Shown here one piece after another: positions 18,420 to 28,457 of a stretch of 64,000 bases of DNA (positions are counted from its first letter, which is position 1; each line of letters opens with the position of its first letter). The position numbers and the translations under genes were made by a program. The DNA is taken from contig NZ_PQGD01000005.1 in NCBI RefSeq assembly GCF_002915575.1, positions 124,001-188,000 on the forward strand. The letters are read 5' to 3'. Source of the stretch: Superficieibacter electus. GTDB lineage: Bacteria > Pseudomonadota > Gammaproteobacteria > Enterobacterales > Enterobacteriaceae. The notes below the pieces were generated by a model. It had not been told where the DNA came from. It saw only the letters and a list, made by a program, of their open reading frames with translations, and searched no databases.

Positions 18420-19391
18420 ATGGCATGTGGCGAATTCTCCCTGATTGCCCGTTATTTTGACCGCGTAAGAAGTTCCCGTCTGGATGTAGAGACCGGTATT
18501 GGCGACGACTGCGCGCTGCTTAATATTCCTGAAAAACAGACCCTGGCAATCAGCACCGACACTCTGGTCAGCGGCATTCATTTTCTTCCTGATATTGATC
18601 CTGCCGATCTGGCGTATAAAGCGCTGGCCGTGAACGTCAGCGATCTGGCGGCAATGGGAGCCGATCCCGCGTGGTTAACGCTGGCATTGACCCTGCCGGA
18701 GGTTAATGAATCGTGGCTGGCAGCGTTCAGTGACAGTCTGTTTGAGCAGCTTAATTATTACGATATGCAGCTTATTGGCGGTGATACGACTCGTGGTCCG
18801 CTGTCAATGACTCTGGGTATCCACGGCTACGTGCCGCTGGGCCGCGCTCTTAAACGTTCTGGCGCAAAGCCGGGCGACTGGATTTACGTCACCGGTACGC
18901 CAGGCGATAGCGCGGCCGGGCTGGCAATTTTACAGGACCGGCTGCAGGTTGATGACGAGGCTGATGCCGCGTATCTGGTGAAACGGCATTTACGCCCGAC
19001 GCCACGCGTGCTTCACGGTCAGGCGTTGCGCGATCGCGCCAGTTCGGCTATCGATCTGTCTGATGGGCTGATTTCCGATCTGGGCCATATTCTGAAGGCC
19101 AGCGGCTGCGGTGCGCGTCTCGATCTCAATGCGTTTCCTTTTTCCGCGCCGATTCTCCGCCATGTCGAGCCCGAGCAGGCATTACGCTGGGCGCTGGGCG
19201 GCGGGGAAGATTATGAACTTTGCTTCACTGTGCCGGAGCTTAATCGCGGCGCACTGGACGTGGCGCTGAAGCATCTGGGCGCGACCTTTACCTGCATTGG
19301 ACAGGTGGTGCCGGAAAGCGAGGGCGTTCAGTTTTTACGCGATGGCCAACCGGTTGTTTTTGACTGGAAAGGGTACGATCATTTCGCGTAA
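18420..19391 (+). CDS. thiL: ThiL, thiamine-monophosphate kinase
   Basis: 323 residues. Phosphorylates thiamine monophosphate to the active cofactor thiamine diphosphate. The PurM-like motifs [41 protein letters not shown] and [10 protein letters not shown] are intact. GAGG precedes ATG 18420. The C-terminus ends ...GYDHFA, two residues short of E. coli ThiL (...DHFATP). In E. coli these last codons overlap the start of pgpA; here the overlapping ATG has become ACG (GGGTACGATC) and pgpA is absent, replaced by REP elements. The enzyme itself should be functional, because the change touches only the extreme tail. Confidence 0.97.
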   Translation: MACGEFSLIARYFDRVRSSRLDVETGIGDDCALLNIPEKQTLAISTDTLVSGIHFLPDIDPADLAYKALAVNVSDLAAMGADPAWLTLALTLPEVNESWLAAFSDSLFEQLNYYDMQLIGGDTTRGPLSMTLGIHGYVPLGRALKRSGAKPGDWIYVTGTPGDSAAGLAILQDRLQVDDEADAAYLVKRHLRPTPRVLHGQALRDRASSAIDLSDGLISDLGHILKASGCGARLDLNAFPFSAPILRHVEPEQALRWALGGGEDYELCFTVPELNRGALDVALKHLGATFTCIGQVVPESEGVQFLRDGQPVVFDWKGYDHFA

Positions 19392-19436
19392 TGCGCATTG
19401 TTAATCGGCGACAATATATTTAATATCAATGCATTA

Positions 19437-19652
19437 TGCTTCGCCTTGCCCGGCCTACAAATACGCAAATCAAAGCGTTACACATACTCTGTAGGCCCGG
19501 TAAGCGCAGCGCCACCGGGCAGAACCACAGCGGGAGCTTTAGCGTAGTTTTGCCGGGTGGCGGCTTCGCCTTACCCGGCCTACGAAAAACCATTAACATC
19601 AATAAGTTATGCGTAATCTGTAGGCCTGTGCAAGCGAAGCGCCGCCAGGCAT
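19437..19652. repeat. REP/BIME cluster between thiL and yajO
   Basis: Three REP-type palindromic units in alternating orientation at 19491-19521 (GTAGGCCCGG...CCGGGC), 19551-19583 (TGCCGGGTGGCGGC...GGCCTAC) and 19620-19651 (GTAGGCCTGTGC...GCCAGGCA), plus a partial unit at 19437-19458. They fill most of the 312-base gap where pgpA stands in E. coli. The third unit and its flank to about 19685 recur, inverted, at 45473-45532. Confidence 0.85.
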
Positions 19653-19703
19653 CGTTCCACGGTATAACGTTTGTCAGCAGTCTGCTCCTGCTCCGCAGGA
19701 TGA

Positions 19704-20678
19704 TTATTTAAACCCCACCACCGGATGCTGCTGATACGGCGTTTCAAGCTCGGCGATCTGTTCGGGGGTCAGCGTCAGATCCACCGCCTGTAACAGTTCA
19801 TCAAGCTGCTCCTGCCGTGAGCTGCCGATAATCGGTGCGGCAATGCCGGGTTTGCTGAGCAGCCACGCCAGCGCTACCTGCGCCCGCGTCGCGCCGGTTT
19901 CTTCTGCGACGCCGGTCAGACGTTCAGCGATCTGCGCGTCATTATCTTCCGTAGTGTTATACAGCGTGCTGCCAAATTCATCAGAGACCGAGCGGGCGGT
20001 GGTTTCGCCCCACGGGCGGGTCAGACGACCGCGCGCCAGCGGACTCCATGGGATCACTGCCACCCCTTGCTGATAGCACAGCGGCAGCATCTCGCGTTCC
20101 TCTTCACGGTAAATAAGATTGTAGTGATCCTGCATGGTGACGAACGGTGCCCAGCCGTGTTGTTTTTGCAGCGCCAGCGCGTCAGCGAACTGCGCGGCAT
20201 GCATGGAAGAAGCGCCGATGTAGCGTGCCTTACCGGCTTTGACGACATCGTTAAGCGCTTCCAGCGTCTCTTCAATAGGCGTGTTGTAATCCCAACGGTG
20301 GATTTGCAGTAAATCAACGTAATCCATATTCAGACGGCGCAGGCTGTCATCTATCGAGCGCAGGATCTGCGCGCGGGACAGGCCTTCTGCCAGATCGCCA
20401 ACCTGGTGATACACTTTGGTGGCGACCACCACCTCTTCACGGCGCGCAAAATCACGCAGCGCACGACCAACGATCTCTTCGCTACTGCCGTCAGAATAGC
20501 TGTTCGCCGTGTCGAAAAAGTTAATGCCGCCTTCCAGCGCACGTTGAATAATTGGACGGCTACTCTCTTCCGGCAAAGTCCAGGCATGCTTGCCGCGATC
20601 CGGTTCGCCGAAGGTCATACAGCCGAGGCAAAGGCGGGAAACCCTGAGGTCTGTTTTTCCTAACATGTTGTATTGCAT
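19704..20678 (-). CDS. yajO: YajO, aldo-keto reductase family protein
   Basis: 324 residues, same length as E. coli YajO. TIM-barrel aldo-keto reductase with the expected catalytic set: Asp in FFDTANSYS, Tyr in that motif, Lys in VATKVY, His in LLQIHRWD; NADPH-binding SPLARGRLTRP and GSSRQEQLDE near the end. Annotated in E. coli as able to produce 1-deoxyxylulose 5-phosphate (or its precursor) when other routes are blocked; its normal substrate is uncertain. The gene lies just downstream of dxs on the same strand, which fits a link to deoxyxylulose metabolism. Confidence 0.93.
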   Translation of the reverse strand: MQYNMLGKTDLRVSRLCLGCMTFGEPDRGKHAWTLPEESSRPIIQRALEGGINFFDTANSYSDGSSEEIVGRALRDFARREEVVVATKVYHQVGDLAEGLSRAQILRSIDDSLRRLNMDYVDLLQIHRWDYNTPIEETLEALNDVVKAGKARYIGASSMHAAQFADALALQKQHGWAPFVTMQDHYNLIYREEEREMLPLCYQQGVAVIPWSPLARGRLTRPWGETTARSVSDEFGSTLYNTTEDNDAQIAERLTGVAEETGATRAQVALAWLLSKPGIAAPIIGSSRQEQLDELLQAVDLTLTPEQIAELETPYQQHPVVGFK

Positions 20679-20733
20679 GGTTCCACTCCTGCTATAAGGG
20701 TACGATTAAGCATAGCAGGAGTGGGGGGAGGAG

Positions 20734-22596
20734 TTATGCGAGCCAGTGGCGGATTTTCGTTTCAATTCCTGTCGCATCCAGGCCAATTGCCGCGCGGGCT
20801 TCTTCCTGCGTGCCCTGCGGGATAAAGAAATCCGGCAGGCCGAGGTTCAGCACTGGCACCACTTTGCGTTGCGCCATCAGAACTTCATTTACGCCGCTAC
20901 CTGCACCACCCATGATCGCATTCTCTTCCAGCGTCACCAGTACGTCATGTTGTTCTGCCAGTTGCAGGATCAGCGATTCATCAAGCGGCTTCACAAAACG
21001 CATATCCACCAGCGTCGCGTTTAGCGACTCGGCGACCTGTGCGGCGTCCGCCAGCAGCGTACCAAAATTCAGAATAGCCACTTTCTCGCCCTGGCGTTTT
21101 ACCACGCCCTTACCGATCGGCAGCATCTGAAGCGGCTCCAGTGCTGCGCCAGTACCTGAACCGCGCGGATAACGAACCGCACTTGGCCCGTCATTATAGT
21201 GGTAGCCGGTATGCAGCATCTGCCGGCATTCGTTTTCATCGCTCGGCGTCATAATCAGCATATCGGGAATGCAGCGCAGGAACGAGAGATCGAATGCGCC
21301 CTGATGAGTCTGACCGTCAGCGCCGACAATCCCTGCGCGATCGATGGCGAACAGTACCGGCAATTTCTGAATGGCGACATCGTGGATCACCTGATCGTAA
21401 GCACGCTGCAAGAACGTCGAGTAGATCGCGACGATCGGTTTATAGCCGCCAATCGCCAGCCCGGCGGCAAAGGTAACCGCGTGCTGCTCAGCAATGGCGA
21501 CGTCAAAATAGCGGTCGGGGAATTTGCGTGAGAACTCAACCATGCCGGAGCCTTCACGCATCGCTGGCGTAACTGCCATCAGCTTGTCGTCCATGGCGGC
21601 AGTTTCACATAACCAGTCACCAAATATTTTTGAGTACGAGGGCAATCCGCCGCTGCTTTTCGGCAATACGCCGCTGGTATGATCGAACTTCGGCACCGCA
21701 TGGAAGGTAATCGGATCTTTTTCGGCTGGCTCATAGCCACGGCCTTTTTTGGTCATAATGTGCAGGAACTGCGGGCCTTTCAGGCCGCGCATATTCTTCA
21801 GCGTACTCACCAGACTCAGTACGTCGTGACCATCAACCGGGCCGATATAATTAAAGCCCAGCTCTTCAAACAGCGTGCCCGGCACCACCATACCTTTAAT
21901 ATGTTCTTCGGTGCGCTTGAGCAGTTCTTTGATCGGCGGCACGCCGGAGAAGACTTTCTTGCCACCTTCACGCAGCGAGGAATAGAGCTTGCCGGAGAGA
22001 ATTTTCGCCAGATGGTTATTTAGCGCGCCGACGTTTTCCGAAATCGACATTTCATTGTCGTTAAGGATTACCAGCATATCCGGGCGGATATCACCCGCGT
22101 GGTTCATCGCTTCAAACGCCATGCCAGCGGTGATCGCGCCGTCGCCGATTACGCAAACCGTGCGCCGCTGTTTATCTTCTTTTTCTGCCGCAATCGCAAT
22201 ACCAATCCCGGCGCTGATTGAGGTGGAAGAGTGACCAACGCTCAATACGTCATATTCACTTTCACCGCGCCACGGGAAAGGATGAAGCCCATCCTTCTGG
22301 CGGATGGTGTCGATCTTATCACGACGGCCGGTCAGGATTTTATGCGGGTAGGCCTGGTGGCCCACGTCCCAGATTAACTGGTCGAACGGCGTGTTATAGA
22401 CATAGTGCAGCGCTACGGTAAGTTCAACCGTGCCAAGCCCGGAGGCGAAGTGACCGCTGGAACGGCTCACGCTGTCGAGCAGGTAGCGACGCAGCTCATC
22501 GCACAGCTTCGGCAGGCTCTCTTTCGGCAAAAGGCGTAACTCCTGGGTGGAGTCGACCAGCGCCAGGGTCGGGTATTTGGCTATATCAAAACTCAT
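20734..22596 (-). CDS. dxs: Dxs, 1-deoxy-D-xylulose-5-phosphate synthase
   Basis: 620 residues. First enzyme of the methylerythritol phosphate pathway, joining pyruvate and glyceraldehyde 3-phosphate with thiamine diphosphate; its product also feeds thiamine and pyridoxal synthesis. Seen: [21 protein letters not shown], the cofactor motif [19 protein letters not shown]...ILNDN, the [13 protein letters not shown] motif with the conserved Glu, and the C-terminal transketolase domain. It lies 23 bases after ispA in the operon xseB-ispA-dxs-yajO. Confidence 0.98.
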   Translation of the reverse strand: MSFDIAKYPTLALVDSTQELRLLPKESLPKLCDELRRYLLDSVSRSSGHFASGLGTVELTVALHYVYNTPFDQLIWDVGHQAYPHKILTGRRDKIDTIRQKDGLHPFPWRGESEYDVLSVGHSSTSISAGIGIAIAAEKEDKQRRTVCVIGDGAITAGMAFEAMNHAGDIRPDMLVILNDNEMSISENVGALNNHLAKILSGKLYSSLREGGKKVFSGVPPIKELLKRTEEHIKGMVVPGTLFEELGFNYIGPVDGHDVLSLVSTLKNMRGLKGPQFLHIMTKKGRGYEPAEKDPITFHAVPKFDHTSGVLPKSSGGLPSYSKIFGDWLCETAAMDDKLMAVTPAMREGSGMVEFSRKFPDRYFDVAIAEQHAVTFAAGLAIGGYKPIVAIYSTFLQRAYDQVIHDVAIQKLPVLFAIDRAGIVGADGQTHQGAFDLSFLRCIPDMLIMTPSDENECRQMLHTGYHYNDGPSAVRYPRGSGTGAALEPLQMLPIGKGVVKRQGEKVAILNFGTLLADAAQVAESLNATLVDMRFVKPLDESLILQLAEQHDVLVTLEENAIMGGAGSGVNEVLMAQRKVVPVLNLGLPDFFIPQGTQEEARAAIGLDATGIETKIRHWLA

Positions 22597-22619
22597 AGAG
22601 ACTCATCGCGGTGTTTTGT

Positions 22620-23519
22620 TTATTTATCACGCTGGATTATATAATTCGCCAGTGCTTCCAGTGCGGAGATATCAAGAGACTGTGCGGCCAGCTGACTGAG
22701 AGACTGGCGGGCGTCGTCAATCAGATCCCGGGCTTTATTGCGGGCTTGCTCAAGGCCCAAAAGTGCGGGGTAGGTACTTTTGCCAAGCTGCTGATCGGCA
22801 CCCTGGCGTTTCCCTAATGTCGCAGTATCGCCCACCACGTCCAGAATGTCATCCTGAACCTGGAAGGCCAGACCGATAGATTCTGCATATGTATCAAGAA
22901 TGGGCAGTGCGTCACGTCCTCGCTCGCCGGCGCTGAGCGCACCCAGGCGAACAGCGGCCCGGATCAACGCGCCGGTTTTGTGACGATGGATACGTTCAAG
23001 CGCCGCCAGATCGACGTGCTGACCTTCTGCTTCGAGGTCCAGCGCTTGTCCGCCGCACATGCCCGCGACGCCGCTGGCCTGTGCCAGCTCCGCGACCATC
23101 GCCAGACGATCGCGGTCGCTGACGTCCGGCATCGGTGCGCTGCTCAGAATCGAAAACGCCAGCGTTTGTAAGGCATCGCCCGCGAGGATCGCGCTCGCTT
23201 CACCAAATTTAATATGGCAGGTCGGCTGACCGCGACGCAGATCGTCATCATCCATCGCTGGCAGATCGTCATGGATTAGCGAATAGGCGTGAATACACTC
23301 AATCGCGGCGGCCGGTGCGTCCAGCGTCTGCGGGCTGATATTAAACATCTCACCGGTGGCGTACACCAGAAAAGGCCGCAGGCGTTTACCACCTAACAAT
23401 GCACCATAGTGCATCGCCTCGACCAGCGGAGTGTTCTGAAACGGCTGTGGCTCGATAAACCGGCGCAGCGCGCCGTTCGCCCGCTCAACGCAAACTTGCA
23501 GCTGTTGGATGAAATCCAT
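22620..23519 (-). CDS. ispA: IspA, farnesyl diphosphate synthase
   Basis: 299 residues. Prenyltransferase making farnesyl diphosphate from IPP and DMAPP/GPP for undecaprenol, ubiquinone and haem O. The first Asp-rich motif is DDLPAMDDDDLRRG, the second DDILD, and GGKRLRPFLVY is the IPP-binding motif. The start ATG (23519-23517) abuts the xseB stop TAA (23522-23520) with no gap, a sign of coupled translation. Confidence 0.98.
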   Translation of the reverse strand: MDFIQQLQVCVERANGALRRFIEPQPFQNTPLVEAMHYGALLGGKRLRPFLVYATGEMFNISPQTLDAPAAAIECIHAYSLIHDDLPAMDDDDLRRGQPTCHIKFGEASAILAGDALQTLAFSILSSAPMPDVSDRDRLAMVAELAQASGVAGMCGGQALDLEAEGQHVDLAALERIHRHKTGALIRAAVRLGALSAGERGRDALPILDTYAESIGLAFQVQDDILDVVGDTATLGKRQGADQQLGKSTYPALLGLEQARNKARDLIDDARQSLSQLAAQSLDISALEALANYIIQRDK

Positions 23520-23762
23520 TTACTCGGCGTCCGGGGTGAAAGGGGTAAGCGGAGCATCTTCGCTGTCTGCCAGCAGGATTTGCACCCGCTGCTCAGCCTG
23601 TTGCAGCTTTTTCTGACCCTGACGCGCCAGCTGTACGCCCTGTTCGAATTCATTGAGCGCCTGCTCCAGCGGCAGATCTCCGCTTTCCAGACGAGTGACG
23701 ATTTGCTCCAGTTCGCTCAGCGCGCTTTCAAAACTGGCAGGTGCTTCGTTTTTCTTTGGCAT
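23520..23762 (-). CDS. xseB: XseB, exonuclease VII small subunit
   Basis: 80 residues, mostly helical ([38 protein letters not shown]). It forms exonuclease VII with XseA (encoded elsewhere), which degrades single-stranded DNA. First gene of the xseB-ispA-dxs operon and divergent from thiI, with the shared promoter region at 23763-23971. Confidence 0.97.
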   Translation of the reverse strand: MPKKNEAPASFESALSELEQIVTRLESGDLPLEQALNEFEQGVQLARQGQKKLQQAEQRVQILLADSEDAPLTPFTPDAE

Positions 23763-23971
23763 AGTAAATGTCTGACTCTCAGTAATTTCAGCTCAGGGTT
23801 TATGGTAACGGACCCGGAGTGATTAGCAAATAACGCGCAATGGTAAGGGCAGATGCGCAGAATGACCGCGATGGTGGTATACTGGCGCGCCTGGATGCAG
23901 CCGCAGGTATGGGCTGCTGTACTATTTTCCACTACAAGTCGCTTAAGACTTGCCAAAGAACCATTGCCGCC

Positions 23972-25420
23972 ATGAAGTTTATCATTAAATTGTTCCCGGA
24001 AATCACTATCAAAAGCCAATCTGTGCGTTTGCGCTTTACTAAAATTTTAACCGGTAACATTCGTAACGTTTTGAAGTCCTGGAAAGACGATCTTGCCATC
24101 GTTCGTCACTGGGATCATATTGAAGTTCGTGCTAAAGACGAAAACCATAGTCCTGCGATCCGCGATGCGCTGACCCGTATCCCGGGTATTCATCATGTGC
24201 TGGAAGTCGAGGATGTTCCCTTTACTTCAGTACATGACATCTTTGAAAAAGCCCTGGCGCTGTATCGCGAGCGGCTGGAAGGCAAAACCTTCTGCGTGCG
24301 CGTTAAGCGCCGTGGCACCCATGAGTTTAGCTCTATTGAGGTCGAACGCTACGTCGGCGGCGGTCTGAATCAGCATATTGAATCCGTGCGGGTGAAGCTG
24401 ACAAAGCCAGACGTCACCGTGAATCTCGAAATCGAAAACGATCGCCTGCTGCTGGTGAACAACCGCATAGAGGGGATCGGCGGTTATCCGATTGGTACGC
24501 AGGAAGACGTGATGTCGCTGATCTCCGGCGGTTTCGACTCCGGGGTTTCCAGCTATATGCTGATGCGTCGCGGTTGCCGTGTCCACTACTGCTTCTTCAA
24601 CCTCGGCGGTGCGGCGCATGAAATCGGCGTACGTCAGGTGGCGCATTATCTGTGGAACCGCTTCGGCAGCTCACATCGCGTGCGTTTTGTGGCGATTAAC
24701 TTTGAGCCGGTAGTGGGTGAAATCCTCGAAAAAGTCGATGACGGCCAGATGGGCGTAGTACTCAAGCGTATGATGATCCGCGCCGCCTCTAAAGTTGCAG
24801 AACGCTATGGCGTGCAGGCGCTGGTCACGGGTGAGGCGCTCGGCCAGGTTTCCAGCCAGACGCTGACCAACCTGCGTTTAATCGACAATGTCTCCGATAC
24901 GCTGATCCTGCGTCCGCTGATTTCACACGATAAAGAGCACATCATCGATCTGGCGCGTAAAATCGGTACCGAAGACTTTGCCCGCACCATGCCGGAATAC
25001 TGCGGCGTGATCTCGAAAAGCCCGACCGTGAAAGCGGTGAAAGCGAAAATCGAGGAGGAAGAAGCGCATTTTGACTTCAGTATCCTTGACCGGGTAGTTG
25101 AGGAAGCCAGCAACGTCGACATTCGCGATATCGCGGCCCAGACGGAGCAGGAGGTTGTGGAGGTTGAGACTGTCAGCGGCTTCAGCCCAAATGATGTGAT
25201 TCTGGATATCCGTTCTGTGGATGAGCAGGACGATAAGCCGCTGAAAGTAGAAGGGATCGACGTGGTTTGTTTACCGTTCTACAAGCTGAGCACTAAATTC
25301 GGCGATCTTGATCAGAGCAAAACCTGGCTGCTGTGGTGCGAGCGCGGTGTAATGAGCCGGTTGCAGGCGCTGTACCTGCGCGAGCAGGGCTTTAAGAATG
25401 TGAAGGTGTATCGGCCATAA
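23972..25420 (+). CDS. thiI: ThiI, tRNA 4-thiouridine synthase / thiazole sulfur carrier
   Basis: 482 residues, equal to E. coli. Domains in order: NFLD, THUMP (to about 165), the PP-loop adenylation domain with [10 protein letters not shown], and a C-terminal rhodanese domain whose active Cys is in [12 protein letters not shown]. It activates U8 of tRNA and passes sulfur to 4-thiouridine, and it serves thiazole synthesis for thiamine. I chose ATG 23972 ([15 protein letters not shown]); the frame is open upstream to 23840 but the family starts here. Confidence 0.98.
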   Translation: MKFIIKLFPEITIKSQSVRLRFTKILTGNIRNVLKSWKDDLAIVRHWDHIEVRAKDENHSPAIRDALTRIPGIHHVLEVEDVPFTSVHDIFEKALALYRERLEGKTFCVRVKRRGTHEFSSIEVERYVGGGLNQHIESVRVKLTKPDVTVNLEIENDRLLLVNNRIEGIGGYPIGTQEDVMSLISGGFDSGVSSYMLMRRGCRVHYCFFNLGGAAHEIGVRQVAHYLWNRFGSSHRVRFVAINFEPVVGEILEKVDDGQMGVVLKRMMIRAASKVAERYGVQALVTGEALGQVSSQTLTNLRLIDNVSDTLILRPLISHDKEHIIDLARKIGTEDFARTMPEYCGVISKSPTVKAVKAKIEEEEAHFDFSILDRVVEEASNVDIRDIAAQTEQEVVEVETVSGFSPNDVILDIRSVDEQDDKPLKVEGIDVVCLPFYKLSTKFGDLDQSKTWLLWCERGVMSRLQALYLREQGFKNVKVYRP

Positions 25421-25427
25421 CAAAATA

Positions 25428-25454
25428 TTCCCGGATAGGATCACTATCCGGGAA
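25428..25454. terminator. Hairpin after thiI
   Basis: 11-bp perfect stem TTCCCGGATAG (25428-25438) / CTATCCGGGAA (25444-25454), loop 5 bases, 8 bases past the thiI stop. No T-run on the plus strand, so it may be a processed 3' end rather than a strict intrinsic terminator. Confidence 0.55.
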
Positions 25455-25572
25455 GTTATCCCTTACCATGAGTAAAACAGGGCATCAACTGTTACTGAAA
25501 TCATTATGTGTGGCCGTATCCTGCATAATAAATAGCGACAATACTCATGTTCTTATGCTTGGTTAATTTACG

Positions 25573-26001
25573 TTAGTTATTCTTGAAAGGCAGACGGTAT
25601 CTCCCTGCGCCCAGAAACATGATGCAAAGCGCGCCAAGGAAAAAGAGCGCTTCATTTTCCAGACCCCAGGCACCCACTTTGGTAATGCTGAAAATTTTAT
25701 CCGTCCCCACTAATAGTGTGGCGACAAGGATATTAAAGGCATAGATAAGGGCGGCCGGACGGGTAAACCACCCTACAATGATTAGTAGAGGGGCGATAAT
25801 CTCCCCAATGAATACCCCATAAGCAATGAAGCCGGGTAGCCCCTTGGATTCAAGGATGCTGGAAATCCAGTCCACACCGTGGTTGACCTTAGCGATACCA
25901 TGGAAGATCACTAATACCCCGAACGTTAATCTTAGTAATAGCCGTCCAAAATCAGGGTGATCGGTAAAACGTGTAAAAGCATCATTAAATTTATTTAACA
26001 T
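25573..26001 (-). CDS. DoxX-family inner-membrane protein
   Basis: 142 residues with four predicted membrane helices. Family features: LLLRLTFGVLVIFHGIAKVNHG, the ESKGLPGF...GVFIGEIIAPLLIIVGWFTRPAA block, and LENEALFFLGALCIMFLGAGRYRL at the end. DoxX proteins are small quinone-linked or redox-stress-associated membrane proteins whose exact role differs; no function is proven from sequence here. It starts 14 bases after the MoaF-like gene on the same strand, so the two form an operon, divergent from an HxlR-type regulator. Absent from this place in E. coli. Confidence 0.85.
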   Translation of the reverse strand: MLNKFNDAFTRFTDHPDFGRLLLRLTFGVLVIFHGIAKVNHGVDWISSILESKGLPGFIAYGVFIGEIIAPLLIIVGWFTRPAALIYAFNILVATLLVGTDKIFSITKVGAWGLENEALFFLGALCIMFLGAGRYRLPFKNN

Positions 26002-26015
26002 CGTTTGTTCTCTGT

Positions 26016-26426
26016 TTATTTTTTTATTTCGGTCAGCGTACCTTTGCGACGAGAAGCTGAACCATCGGGAAGAAAGATATTAGTGTATGCAACACCATGG
26101 CGAAAATCATCAACGTGTACTACGTGTTGGCCAGCTCGACGTGACCAGTAGATCATATACACGTCATTGCTGATGGGCGTTACGCTAATCGGTACAGTGG
26201 CGGTATTTTTACCATCCGGAGATGTAAAGCGCATTTCCCTGGATGAGGTAAAATCAAGGCGAAATTTTTGATCGCCAAAATCCACGTTGTAAGATTTTCC
26301 TGTGGGAGAAAATTCATTATCAGTCGCCTGAGGAACCTCATGTAATTTGTCTTCCTGAGCCAGTGCCTGGCTTGTACTCCCAATAATGACCGTTATTATT
26401 AGTGTGATAAGTTTTTTGCTCAGCAT
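26016..26426 (-). CDS. Periplasmic MoaF-like small protein
   Basis: 136 residues. A signal peptide MLSKKLITLIITVIIGSTSQALA precedes a beta-rich domain (SYNVDFGDQKFRLDFTSSREMRFTSPDG...YMIYWSRRAGQHVVHVDDFRHGVAYTNIF) resembling the MoaF-related lipocalin-like fold. No cysteine is present in the mature part. AAAAAAGGA precedes ATG 26426. It is the first gene of an operon with doxX. The function is unknown; the fold suggests binding of a small hydrophobic or aromatic ligand, which is inference only. Confidence 0.7.
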   Translation of the reverse strand: MLSKKLITLIITVIIGSTSQALAQEDKLHEVPQATDNEFSPTGKSYNVDFGDQKFRLDFTSSREMRFTSPDGKNTATVPISVTPISNDVYMIYWSRRAGQHVVHVDDFRHGVAYTNIFLPDGSASRRKGTLTEIKK

Positions 26427-26632
26427 GTTATGTCCTTTTTTGCCATGTCTATGCCATATTTTGACGTTGCCGCCAGAGACTTTGCTATTTTGAGTTCCCA
26501 GGTATCAAATATGCACGTCATAATTCGAGTTAAGAACCCGATCAGATTTATACACATGATCCTTTAGCTATTGAAGAAGGCACTCTGAGGTCACTACGTT
26601 TCCTCAAGGTAACCTGACTGGTGAGGTACGTT

Positions 26633-27010
26633 ATGAATGAAAAGCAATTGCCCTGGAACATTTACGACGATCGTTACCCTACCCGTGATGTGCTGGCGAG
26701 GCTGGCGGACAAATGGGCTTTGCTGGTGCTTGGACGACTGGAGAATGGACCGATGCGTTTTAACCATCTGCGGCGCGATATTCGTGGGATTTCACAGAAG
26801 GTACTGACGCAGACATTACGCAAGCTGGAAAGAGACGGCTTAATATCGCGGCAGATTTTTGCCACTGTGCCGGTCACGGTAGAATATAACCTGACATCGT
26901 TGGGAAGGACACTGACCGATACTGTTACGGTGCTTGCCCATTGGGTGGAAAGGAACATGGATGCTGTGCAGGCGGCTCAGGCAGCTTATGATGCGGCTAA
27001 CACAGCGTAA
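26633..27010 (+). CDS. HxlR-family transcriptional regulator
   Basis: 125 residues, winged helix-turn-helix of the HxlR type (VLARLADKWALLVLGRLENGPMRFNHLRRDIRGISQKVLTQTLRKLERDGLISR, then the wing and a C-terminal dimer helix). ATG 26633 is chosen because GAGG lies 8 bases upstream; a GTG at 26621 is possible. Many HxlR proteins sense electrophiles through an N-terminal cysteine, but this protein contains no cysteine at all. It is divergent from the MoaF-like/DoxX pair and probably controls it; the 206-base gap holds both promoters, in which I saw no clear operator. Confidence 0.85.
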   Translation: MNEKQLPWNIYDDRYPTRDVLARLADKWALLVLGRLENGPMRFNHLRRDIRGISQKVLTQTLRKLERDGLISRQIFATVPVTVEYNLTSLGRTLTDTVTVLAHWVERNMDAVQAAQAAYDAANTA

Positions 27011-27077
27011 AACTCCTGCAATGCTGCCGTCATCAGCATAGAGTCTGACGACGACAAAAAAAGATAAATGTGCTGAC

Positions 27078-28331
27078 TCAGGGTCTGGATGCCGTACCAT
27101 CGGGGGTTCGGGCCAGTGTCCAGGAAGGAATACCGCCTTCACACGGGTATTTTGCCGCTTCTGCTTCGTTAATATCCATACCCAGTCCCGGTTTATCATT
27201 AACATAAGCATAACCGCGTTCAATTTCAGGACAACCAGAGAAAACGTCGCGAAGCGCGTCGTTCATCGGGGTGTATTCCTGAATGCCAAAGTTGGAAGAG
27301 CTTAAGTCAAGATGCATATTGGCGCAAACGCCAACCGGAGAGATATCACCCGGCCCATGCCATGCAGTACGAACGCCATTCAGCTCGCTGTATACAGCTA
27401 ATTTTTTTGCCGGTGTAATGCCGCCTATGGTGCTGACATGGCAACGGATATAGTCGATAAGTTTATTGTCGATCAATGGCTTCCATTCGTTAATATTTAC
27501 GAACAATTCTCCCATTGAGACCGGCGTGGAAGACTGCTGGCGCAGCATATTCAGCCAGCCAATATTTTCTGGCGCAACCGGATCTTCAAGATAAAAAAGC
27601 TGATACTCCTCAAGTGCCTTAGCAAGGTGAATGGCGGTTACAGGCGTGACACGTTCATGTACATCGTGAATAAACTCAATACCGAAACCCAGTTTATTAC
27701 GCAAATGTTCGAACAAACGAGGTACGCTTTTGGCATACGCATCAGGATCGAAATATATACCCGCCGTTTGATGACGTGGAGAGCGTTTAGGCTGGATATT
27801 TTTCGCCTTTGCAAGCTGAGTGGCGATCAGCTTTAAATCATCCGTCCCTGCTCCGCCATACATACCCATTTGGCAGCGCACATGCTGATAACCTTCTTCC
27901 ATACGGGCACGAATATTGTCTTCTACCTCAAATTCATCGCTCCCATCGGTATGACAATAAAGAGGGATTGCATCACGGCATTTCCCCCCCAGCAGTTCGT
28001 AAACGGGCATGCCCGCTCTTTTACCTTTGATATCCCATAGCGCCATATCAATACCAGAAAGGGCGTTATTCATAATTGGTCCATTGCGCCAGTAACCACT
28101 TACAGCAGCGGACTGCCAGATATCTTCAATACGGGTAGGATCTTTGCCCAGTAAAAAAGGGGCCATGTAATCATCAATGGCGCTCTTCACAGCAAAAATG
28201 CGTTGTGTAAAAGTCGCACACCCCAGCCCATACAGACCCGGTTCATTGGTTTCAACTTTTACCACGGCCAAATCAATACCGCCAGGGGCGGTCAGGATTG
28301 TTTTCACATTAGTGATTTTGAGGCTACTCAC
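27078..28331 (-). CDS. ManD-type enolase-superfamily sugar-acid dehydratase
   Basis: 417 residues, mandelate-racemase/enolase superfamily, D-mannonate dehydratase (RspA-like) subgroup. Metal ligands Asp223 (IHDVHER), Glu249 (YLEDP) and Glu275 (GELF) have the spacing 26-26 of the group. Arg152 (VRCQMG), His225 and His325 (AWHGPGD) are the expected catalytic residues. Members dehydrate D-mannonate and/or D-gluconate to 2-keto-3-deoxygluconate, some with low efficiency; such low-efficiency members sit in L-gulonate and L-idonate pathways. The gene is divergent from the idnO-like gene, and the gap contains GntR-type sites, so it belongs to the same regulon. It could consume D-gluconate formed from L-idonate. 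Confidence 0.88.
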   Translation of the reverse strand: MSSLKITNVKTILTAPGGIDLAVVKVETNEPGLYGLGCATFTQRIFAVKSAIDDYMAPFLLGKDPTRIEDIWQSAAVSGYWRNGPIMNNALSGIDMALWDIKGKRAGMPVYELLGGKCRDAIPLYCHTDGSDEFEVEDNIRARMEEGYQHVRCQMGMYGGAGTDDLKLIATQLAKAKNIQPKRSPRHQTAGIYFDPDAYAKSVPRLFEHLRNKLGFGIEFIHDVHERVTPVTAIHLAKALEEYQLFYLEDPVAPENIGWLNMLRQQSSTPVSMGELFVNINEWKPLIDNKLIDYIRCHVSTIGGITPAKKLAVYSELNGVRTAWHGPGDISPVGVCANMHLDLSSSNFGIQEYTPMNDALRDVFSGCPEIERGYAYVNDKPGLGMDINEAEAAKYPCEGGIPSWTLARTPDGTASRP

Positions 28332-28392
28332 GTTAACTCCTTAATAAGAAAACCAACCGGATGCAGAGAGAGAAATACTCTAAATTTGTAAG

Positions 28393-28403
28393 TCGTCCTA
28401 CAA
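28393..28403. promoter_or_regulatory. Candidate GntR operator before the ManD-like gene
   Basis: TCGTCCTACAA fits the TNGTNNTACNA form used by FCD-type GntR regulators, and it is extended by an imperfect dyad TAAGTCGTCCTACAACTTA (28389-28407). It lies 62 bases upstream of the dehydratase start. A sister site, TCGTCATACAA, lies before the idnO-like gene. Confidence 0.6.
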
Positions 28404-28457
28404 CTTAGTTGAGTTATATCATGCTTTTTACAGGGTATGGATGTACAAATCTCGTTT

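Noticed and set aside
19437-19652. CRISPR array
   Set aside because: The repeats are imperfect, alternate in orientation and have unequal spacing; they match REP/BIME elements, and no cas gene is present.
27078-28331. Annotation of the enolase-superfamily gene as galactonate dehydratase (DgoD)
   Set aside because: The spacing and identity of metal ligands and the WHGPGD motif fit the ManD/RspA subgroup rather than DgoD.
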